NCBI GenBank assembly: GCA_003671255.1
Contig: QWPF01000014.1
Span: 1 to 36,969, forward strand
Direction: 5' to 3'
Length of the DNA: 36,969 nucleotides
Source: Planctomycetota bacterium
Lineage (GTDB): Bacteria > Planctomycetota > Planctomycetia > Gemmatales > Gemmataceae
The position numbers and the translations under genes were made by a program. The notes below the pieces were generated by a model. That model was not told where the DNA came from, ran no database searches, and saw only the letters and a list, made by a program, of their open reading frames with translations. Positions 31,284-36,969 of this stretch are shown in pieces (within the stretch, counting starts at the first letter, position 1; every line of letters starts with the position of its first letter).

Positions 31284-32588
31284 ATGGCAAAGTGCTCTAC
31301 AAATATGATATCTGCCCTGCCCAAGTTTCTTGGGATGATTATGCTTGCATTAGTAGTTTGCATATTCTCGACTTCGGGTTGCAGCAACAATATTGATAGT
31401 TATCCTGATGATGTGGTGTACCCGTTCCGTGCAGATCTAATTGTAGATGAAGTACCAAAACTTACACGCGATCGTCTGCCGGGGCCGGGGCAATTAGATA
31501 AAGCCATCGCTCAAATCAAGGAACTAGGCGGAAAAACATTCAATCCGAAAGATCTTCCTGAAAACTTGCGAACCGAATTAGACACCGAACTTCAACGAAC
31601 TTTTGGCTCACCCTATAAGCCATCTGTAGGAATAGCTGACCACACAGAAATAATCTCCCTTGCAAAAGCCCTGAAACTCGATGAAGAAACCCTTGCAGCA
31701 GGGAGCAAGCTTTACCGTAGAAATTGCTTGCATTGCCATGGTCTGGCAGGCGATGGTCGTGGCCCCACAGGCCCATGGGTCAACCCACACCCAAGAGATT
31801 TCAGGCAGGGGAAATTCAAGTTCATCTCCTCCAACCCCAGTGGGAACAAAATTAAACCTCGCAGGGAAGATATTCTCCGCAGCCTAAAAGCGGGCGTTGA
31901 GGGAACTTCAATGCCTGCGTTTGGGTTGTTGGGTGAACAAGCACTTGAACAACTTACCAGTTATGTGCTTCATTTATCCTTAAGGGGCGAAGTAGAATTT
32001 GAAACAACCCGCACCCTTCTTAAAAAGAAAAACAGTGTAAGTGAGCTTTTCGAACTTCTTCCTGATGAAGAGCCCGCCAAGGAAACCGTGCAGGAATTCG
32101 TGAAACTTTATCTAAAAGACCTTCTCAAGGCATATCAAAAATCGGATGCGAAAGCGATTGAACCAGCATCGTATCCTAACTTTTCCGATGCAGAGATGCT
32201 TGACTCTGTTAAGCGCGGGTTCCACTTATTTAGCAGCAGTGCATCCGATGCCTTTGGTTGCGTGAGTTGCCATCAGGATTACGGGCGCCAAACTTTATAC
32301 CAATACGATGATTGGGGAACCTTGGTTAGGCCCTCGAACCTTACGCTATCGATTTATCGAGGAGGCAGAAGGCCCATAGATCTTTACTGGCGCATCAAGA
32401 GGGGAATTCCGCCTTCAAAAATGCCCGCGGTAACAGTTCCCGCAAATGAAGAAAGCCAAAAGATATGGGATCTCGTCAACTTCATTGAAGCTCTTCCCTT
32501 CCCGGGGTTGTTGCCTGATGATGTTCGATCCAAAGTATATGGCCAGGCAACCCGCGGGGTTGCAGAGCTTCCCGAATCCAAGAAGTAA
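31284..32588 (+). CDS. diheme c-type cytochrome lipoprotein
   Basis: The protein has 434 residues. The N terminus is a lipoprotein signal with lipobox STSGC, giving lipidated C33. Two heme c sites are visible: CLHCH at 148-152, with likely axial Met in TSMPAFG (M210), and CVSCH at 326-330, with likely axial Met in SKMPAV (M380). The first domain has the GDGRGPTGPWVNPHPRDF loop seen in class I cytochromes of planctomycete respiratory clusters. It is followed at once by coxB, so it probably passes electrons to the CuA site of the oxidase, from alternative complex III or another donor. AAGGA stands eleven bases upstream of the ATG; ATG at 31305 is a second choice. Confidence 0.88.
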   Translation: MAKCSTNMISALPKFLGMIMLALVVCIFSTSGCSNNIDSYPDDVVYPFRADLIVDEVPKLTRDRLPGPGQLDKAIAQIKELGGKTFNPKDLPENLRTELDTELQRTFGSPYKPSVGIADHTEIISLAKALKLDEETLAAGSKLYRRNCLHCHGLAGDGRGPTGPWVNPHPRDFRQGKFKFISSNPSGNKIKPRREDILRSLKAGVEGTSMPAFGLLGEQALEQLTSYVLHLSLRGEVEFETTRTLLKKKNSVSELFELLPDEEPAKETVQEFVKLYLKDLLKAYQKSDAKAIEPASYPNFSDAEMLDSVKRGFHLFSSSASDAFGCVSCHQDYGRQTLYQYDDWGTLVRPSNLTLSIYRGGRRPIDLYWRIKRGIPPSKMPAVTVPANEESQKIWDLVNFIEALPFPGLLPDDVRSKVYGQATRGVAELPESKK

Positions 32589-32595
32589 AACTAGC

Positions 32596-32600
32596 AGGAG
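32596..32600 (+). promoter_or_regulatory. ribosome binding site that supports the GTG start of coxB
   Basis: AGGAG lies eight bases before GTG at 32609 and just after the stop of the cytochrome gene. There is no in-frame ATG near the N terminus: the one in GATGC at 32614 is in another frame. The GTG start is therefore well supported. Confidence 0.75.
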
Positions 32601-32608
32601 CAGATTTA

Positions 32609-33520
32609 GTGTATAGATGCTGGGGCCTATTATTTGCAGCAGTCAACCTTGCAGCAATCGGGTTATTTGCAGTTTCCCCTGCTATGGGATGGTGGTTACC
32701 CAAAAATATCGCCAGCTATGGTGCAGATATTGACCATTTGTTTTACCTCATTCTAGTTGCAACCGGATTCTTCTTTATCGTTACTCAAGGAACACTTGTT
32801 TATTGCATGCTCCGCTTTAATGCTAAAGAAGGTGTTAAAGCCATGAACATTCATGGTAATACAAAACTTGAAATCATCTGGACTGCAATTCCCGCAATAA
32901 TTCTTATCTACATTGGTTTTGCTCAGACCCCCACTTGGGCAAAAATGAAGTACATCGAAATCGACACATGGTTCCCTGTAAGGTACAAAGGTACCAACAT
33001 CGAATCCGACCTGCATGTAACCGTATTGGGTAGGCAATGGGAATGGCGCATGAGGTATCCACAAGGAAACATCCCAGCAGATCCACAAGCTTGGGCCGAT
33101 CTGGGAAACCTTCACGACCTTCATGTTGTTAATGAACTTCATGTGTGGAAAGATGCGAAGGTCAAGATTCATTTAAAGACTCAGGATGTCATCCACAGTT
33201 TTTTCATGCCTAACTTAAGGCTGAAGCAGGATGCACTGCCGGGAAAAATAATGCCCATGGTGTTTTCGCCCATCGAAGCAAATGTTCGATACAACCCCAC
33301 AACAAAAATGATTGAAGAACTTAACCCTTCTTCCACCTGGGAAATCGCCTGTGCGGAACTATGCGGAGGCAACCACTATCGCATGAGGGGTAAACTTTTC
33401 GTTCACGAGACTAAACAAGATTATGAACGATGGTTCGCAGAAACCCTTAAAAACCAACGCCTTCACGAATCACCTCGCTTGCAACCCATCGTAGCAGCGG
33501 GCAACGGAGGCAAACCATGA
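32609..33520 (+). CDS. coxB: cytochrome c oxidase subunit II
   Basis: The protein has 303 residues from a GTG start. Hydrophobic segments lie at about 5-30, 43-67 and 87-105, one more than the usual two-helix hairpin. The cupredoxin domain follows with GRQWEWRM, a conserved aromatic region used for electron entry. The CuA ligands are complete: H196 (DVIHSF), C248, E250, C252 and H256 in CAELCGGNH, and M259. A stretch of about 15 residues (VRYNPTTKMIEELNP) between strands just before the CuA loop looks like a lineage-specific insertion. The subunit takes electrons from the cytochrome encoded upstream. Its stop overlaps the coxA start (ATGA). Confidence 0.95.
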   Translation: MYRCWGLLFAAVNLAAIGLFAVSPAMGWWLPKNIASYGADIDHLFYLILVATGFFFIVTQGTLVYCMLRFNAKEGVKAMNIHGNTKLEIIWTAIPAIILIYIGFAQTPTWAKMKYIEIDTWFPVRYKGTNIESDLHVTVLGRQWEWRMRYPQGNIPADPQAWADLGNLHDLHVVNELHVWKDAKVKIHLKTQDVIHSFFMPNLRLKQDALPGKIMPMVFSPIEANVRYNPTTKMIEELNPSSTWEIACAELCGGNHYRMRGKLFVHETKQDYERWFAETLKNQRLHESPRLQPIVAAGNGGKP

Positions 33521-35370
33521 ACCACGAACCTCACACTTCCCATGAAGCAAAGCCTAGATTCCTGACCACCTATCTTTTCTCCCAAGATCACAAGATGATA
33601 GGCATACAGTTTCTCTTTTCTGGTCTGATCTTCTTCGGTATTGGCGGGCTCCTCGCTCTTCTGGTTCGGTTGCAACTCGCATGGCCTGATGGCAACCTTC
33701 CCTACATTGGGAAGTGGTTCCCACAAAGCTGGGGGGGCAAAATGTCTCCCGAGTTTTACACCATGCTTTTCACCATGCACGCCAGCATCATGATTTTCTT
33801 TGTCATCATTCCATGGCTGACAGGAACCTTTGGCAACTTTCTTATTCCGCTAATGATTGGTGCAAGGGATATGGCTTTCCCGAAGCTCAACATGTTTTCT
33901 TATTGGGTGATGTGGCCTGCTTTTATCATCATCTTGGCAAGCTTTTTTGTGGATGGTGGCGCTGCAAGTTCAGGCTGGACGAGCTACCCCACACTTTCAA
34001 ATGTCGGCGCAGAAGCGGGCCTTGAAAAAATCCCCGCCAAGCCAGGCGAGCCTACAACCTCTTACACCGTCTTCAAAGATGATTCTTTTAATTCTCCCGC
34101 TGCGCCTGGTGCAGGCATGGGGCAAATATTCTGGCTTGTTTCTCTTATCTTCGTGGGTATTGGCTCGATGATGGGTTCTGTTAATTACATCACCACCATC
34201 CTCAACATGCGTGCACCAGGCATGGATCTTATGCGCATGCCCCTTACGGTTTGGTCCCTCTTTATCACCGCTATTCTTCAAGCGCTTGCGCTTCCCGTTC
34301 TTACCGTTGCTTTAATGCTGCCATTGCTCGACAAACTTATTGCTACCAGCTTTTTCCTGCCACCAGGCGGCCTTAGCTTCGGTAATTGGCATACTACTCC
34401 AGGGGGCGGGCAACCTCTGCTCTGGCAACACCTTTTCTGGTTCTATTCCCATCCTGCTGTTTACATCATGATCCTTCCAGCCATGGGCGTCGTATCAGAT
34501 ATTATTGCAACCTTTGCCAGAAAACCAATGTTTGGCTACAAACCCATGGTGTTCTCCATGGCTGCGATCGCATCCTTGGGATTCATCGTTTGGGGCCATC
34601 ACATGTTTCAAAGCGGCATGGACCCAAGGCTGGGAACAGGCTTTATGCTTGCCACCATTCTCATCGCAGTTCCGAGCGCAATTAAAACCTTCAACTGGCT
34701 TGCAACCTTATGGGGAGCTAGCATTCTTTACACTACAGCTATGCTTAACGCTCTCGCTTTTGTATCCATGTTTGTGATCGGTGGGTTGAGCGGAATATTC
34801 ATGGCAGCTACCCCTGTTGATGTTTATTTCCATGACACTTATTTTATTGTTGCTCATATCCACTATGTGCTTTTCATGAGCAGCATCTTTGGAATCTTTG
34901 CGGGCATCACTTTCTGGTTTCCCAAAATGTTTGGCAGACTTATGAACGAACCTCTAGGCAAAGTTCATTTCGCACTCACCTTCATTTTCGGCAACCTGAC
35001 ATTCTTCCCAATGCATATTCTGGGAATCGGTGGGCATCCTAGGCGATACTATGACCCTACGATTTATCAGTATCTCGAAAACCTTCAGCCCCTCAATCAA
35101 TTCATGACGATCTCTGCTATGCTTCTAGGGTTGACTCAACTTCTTTTTGTAATCAACATTTTTTACTCTTTATGGTTTGGTGAAAAAGCGGGCAAGAACC
35201 CTTGGAATTGCAACACTCTTGAATGGGATGCCCCATCACCACCACCACATGGAAACTTCGAGCAAATACCCGTGGTTCAAAGAGGCCCCTACGAATATGC
35301 AATTGATGGACCTCTTGATCATTTGACCCAATCATCCCCGGCCAGCGAAGGGGTAAAACACCATGAATAA
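33517..35370 (+). CDS. coxA: cytochrome c oxidase subunit I, A2-type
   Basis: The protein has 617 residues and about twelve membrane helices. Metal ligands are complete: H88 (FTMHAS) and H449 for heme a, H447 for heme a3, and H312, H361 and H362 for CuB, with the cross-link tyrosine Y316. The D-channel entry aspartate D118 (GARDMAFP) and the K-channel lysine K390 (VPSAIKTFNW) are present. The glutamate of the HPEVY motif is replaced by alanine, and the preceding residues are Y310-S311 (FWFYSHPAVY). This is the YSHP signature of A2-type oxidases. A loop of about 45 residues rich in G, P and S (residues 145-200) is inserted after helix III. GGAGG stands six bases before the ATG. No subunit III gene is present in the window. 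Confidence 0.95.
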   Translation: MNHEPHTSHEAKPRFLTTYLFSQDHKMIGIQFLFSGLIFFGIGGLLALLVRLQLAWPDGNLPYIGKWFPQSWGGKMSPEFYTMLFTMHASIMIFFVIIPWLTGTFGNFLIPLMIGARDMAFPKLNMFSYWVMWPAFIIILASFFVDGGAASSGWTSYPTLSNVGAEAGLEKIPAKPGEPTTSYTVFKDDSFNSPAAPGAGMGQIFWLVSLIFVGIGSMMGSVNYITTILNMRAPGMDLMRMPLTVWSLFITAILQALALPVLTVALMLPLLDKLIATSFFLPPGGLSFGNWHTTPGGGQPLLWQHLFWFYSHPAVYIMILPAMGVVSDIIATFARKPMFGYKPMVFSMAAIASLGFIVWGHHMFQSGMDPRLGTGFMLATILIAVPSAIKTFNWLATLWGASILYTTAMLNALAFVSMFVIGGLSGIFMAATPVDVYFHDTYFIVAHIHYVLFMSSIFGIFAGITFWFPKMFGRLMNEPLGKVHFALTFIFGNLTFFPMHILGIGGHPRRYYDPTIYQYLENLQPLNQFMTISAMLLGLTQLLFVINIFYSLWFGEKAGKNPWNCNTLEWDAPSPPPHGNFEQIPVVQRGPYEYAIDGPLDHLTQSSPASEGVKHHE

Positions 35371-36511
35371 GATCATTGACTTAGCACCAACAAAAATGCG
35401 CATCACCGCTGCTTGTAGCTGGATTTCAGCATTCTTAGTTCTATCACTCCTTACTTTGGGAACGCTTATCACCACATACAGGGTTGGTATGGTTGATCCC
35501 ATCTGGCCTACCGAACCTTGGTATCTGTTGAGCCAAAGCTGGTCTGAACCCTCTGCAGGTTATTTCATCGAACATATTCATAGAGTCGTGGGCTACATCA
35601 GTGGCTTTGCAATTCTAGGAATGATGCTGACATCTTTCCTTGTAAATAAAACTAGAACCAGCAAGGTCGCTTCCGTATTTTGCATCTTGGGGGTTTCTCT
35701 GGGCGTCCTTATAGCTATGACAAGCATCGATCGAACCAAAGCCATGGCTGATCCAATAGGCGCAGTCAACCAGATGAAAATGCGAATTGGCCTCGGCCTC
35801 GCTTTAGCTTCTGCCGTATTTCTTATGATTCAATCTATCAACGCATTTAGAAACAACGAGCAACACGCAGGCTTACAGTTCCTCGCACTTCTTTCCTACC
35901 TTGGCGTCATTAGTCAAGGTTTGCTAGGTGGACTCCGAGTTTACCTTCACGCCTTGGTAGGCCCTGAACTTGCAACCATTCATGGCGCAACCGGGCAGAT
36001 GGTTTTCGCACTGGTTGCTGGCACCGCAATACTTGCAACTTTCCCGGGCGCTTTCCCAAAACTCGAAGACAAGGAAAAACGACTCCTCCCCATCATTGGA
36101 TGGACTCTTGTAGTTGCTCTTTTATTTCAGCTTGCATGGGCCGTAATCGTCAGGCACGGCGGACAACCATGGGCGCAACGATTTCATATGATTGGCGCTT
36201 TCATCGTTTTCGGAGTGGTGGCATGGCTATCGCTGAGGATGGCTGGGGCAACCCATGCCCGCGCTTTTTTCAAACCTTATACCATACTACTAGGCTTGGT
36301 TGTTTTTGTTCAGGTTATACTCGGCGTTGAGGCCTACATAGGCAAATTCGCAACTGGTAAACCTTTAATTCAAGAGGCTGTCACTTTTGGACAAGCCACC
36401 GTTCGCACCTTACACGCATTGACCGGAGCCTTGCTTTTAGCAATCGCCTTTGCTGCTGCTTTAAGAATAAGTCAGGTTGCAAGATACAAAGGATTACAGA
36501 ATGAAATCTAG
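35363..36511 (+). CDS. ctaA: heme A synthase (CtaA/Cox15 family)
   Basis: The protein has 382 residues and many membrane helices. Conserved histidines occur in EHIHRVVGY (E70, H73), TIHGATGQMVFAL, QRFHMIGAF and RTLHALTGALLLA, matching the two-fold heme-binding layout of CtaA. The GGLRV segment is also typical. Compared with the common form of about 300-330 residues, a stretch near residues 105-165 with two extra hydrophobic segments lies between the ExxHR helix and the QGLLGGLRV helix. The enzyme oxidises the methyl group of heme O to make heme A for CoxA. The start overlaps the end of coxA by eight bases, with AAGGGG ten bases upstream. Confidence 0.9.
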   Translation: MNKIIDLAPTKMRITAACSWISAFLVLSLLTLGTLITTYRVGMVDPIWPTEPWYLLSQSWSEPSAGYFIEHIHRVVGYISGFAILGMMLTSFLVNKTRTSKVASVFCILGVSLGVLIAMTSIDRTKAMADPIGAVNQMKMRIGLGLALASAVFLMIQSINAFRNNEQHAGLQFLALLSYLGVISQGLLGGLRVYLHALVGPELATIHGATGQMVFALVAGTAILATFPGAFPKLEDKEKRLLPIIGWTLVVALLFQLAWAVIVRHGGQPWAQRFHMIGAFIVFGVVAWLSLRMAGATHARAFFKPYTILLGLVVFVQVILGVEAYIGKFATGKPLIQEAVTFGQATVRTLHALTGALLLAIAFAAALRISQVARYKGLQNEI

Positions 36512-36969
36512 TGCGACCTTAGAATTGAAACTACCTGTTCGCACCAAATCGCGCGCCATGGATTTCCTCGACCTCACCAAGCCTCGCATCTCTGCCATGG
36601 TTTTATTTTCGGTCGCTGCTGGCGGCCTTTACGCTGGCGCAAGAGGTGCTGAACTTCTTGTCGTTTTAAATACCGTCATCGGAACCACCATGGTTTCTGC
36701 AGGCGCTGGTGCATTAAACCACCTTTGGGAACGACGCACCGACTCCCTTATGCAGCGCACCGCTAATCGACCTCTTCCCGCAGGCAGATTACAACCACTT
36801 GAAACTTTTCTCTTCGGTATGCTTCTTGGCCTTGGTGGCACAGCTTATCTTTTAGTCACCGTCCCAAACATCCTTACCGCAATTCTCGCATTCTCTACCT
36901 TGGTTTCTTATGTGCTCATTTACACCCCACTTAAACAACTCACCACTTGGAATACCCTTATCGGTGCTA
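36501..36969 (+). CDS. ctaB: protoheme IX farnesyltransferase (partial, cut at window end)
   Basis: The first 156 residues are visible and the frame is open to the window edge. DFLDLTKPRI and the prenyl-diphosphate/Mg-binding motif NHLWERRTDSLMQRTANRPL are diagnostic for heme O synthase of the UbiA superfamily. Hydrophobic segments lie at about 31-47, 52-72, 103-120 and 124-143. It attaches a farnesyl group to heme B, giving the substrate for CtaA. AAGGA stands seven bases before the ATG, and the gene overlaps the end of ctaA by 11 bases, so it belongs to the same operon. Confidence 0.93.
   Translation, partial: MKSSATLELKLPVRTKSRAMDFLDLTKPRISAMVLFSVAAGGLYAGARGAELLVVLNTVIGTTMVSAGAGALNHLWERRTDSLMQRTANRPLPAGRLQPLETFLFGMLLGLGGTAYLLVTVPNILTAILAFSTLVSYVLIYTPLKQLTTWNTLIGA

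Overview
The window looks like chromosomal DNA of a planctomycete, probably a relative of the Gemmatales with moderate rather than high GC. This is inferred from the gene set, not from a marker gene. The pointers are a MoxR/DUF58/BatA-type operon mixed with PQQ-propeller, squalene-cyclase-like and NPCBM proteins, exported proteins with Tat-like signals, a FloA/NfeD cluster, and a heme A synthase next to an A2-type cytochrome oxidase. I saw no rRNA, tRNA, CRISPR array, insertion sequence or prophage gene. Gene density is high and nothing looks recently acquired.

Layout. (1) 1-2424, minus: a large membrane protein with a low-complexity tail that holds a 15-bp tandem repeat; its C terminus is outside the window. 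(2) 2650-4423, plus: a Tat-exported sugar-isomerase-fold protein and an LpqC-type esterase. (3) 4442-10672, minus: a five-gene run of NCS2-like permease, long NfeD, short NfeD, flotillin FloA and a small single-pass membrane protein. (4) 11047-13337: fabF (+), surE (-) and a small conserved-looking gene (+). (5) 13352-30963, minus: an eight-gene, 17.6-kb unit with almost no spacing. In order of transcription it encodes a PQQ propeller protein, a MoxR ATPase, a DUF58 protein, a 1656-residue double BatA/VWA protein, a DUF4175-like coiled-coil membrane protein, a secreted low-complexity protein, an alpha-toroid protein and an NPCBM protein. (6) 31284-36969, plus: a respiratory operon of diheme lipoprotein cytochrome c, coxB, coxA, ctaA and ctaB (cut by the window end).

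How the genes may work together. Region 5 resembles a MoxR-VWA chaperone module: a cytoplasmic AAA+ ATPase, a DUF58 adaptor and a membrane VWA protein. It is joined to several exported proteins and may be an envelope-assembly or envelope-maintenance machine. The 1262-residue protein of that operon and the truncated gene at the left edge are clear paralogues, with three membrane segments and a YTGLP motif at matching residue numbers. Region 3 matches the yqeZ-floA-yqfB arrangement of Bacillus, with a long NfeD whose two ClpP-like domains appear to have lost their catalytic serines. Region 6 encodes two catalytic subunits of a heme-copper oxidase, its likely electron donor, and the two enzymes that make heme A.

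The best candidates for something not well described are the double-BatA fusion protein, the complete region-5 operon, and the protease-dead-looking tandem NfeD. Statements on homology come from recognising motifs by eye; no search was run.
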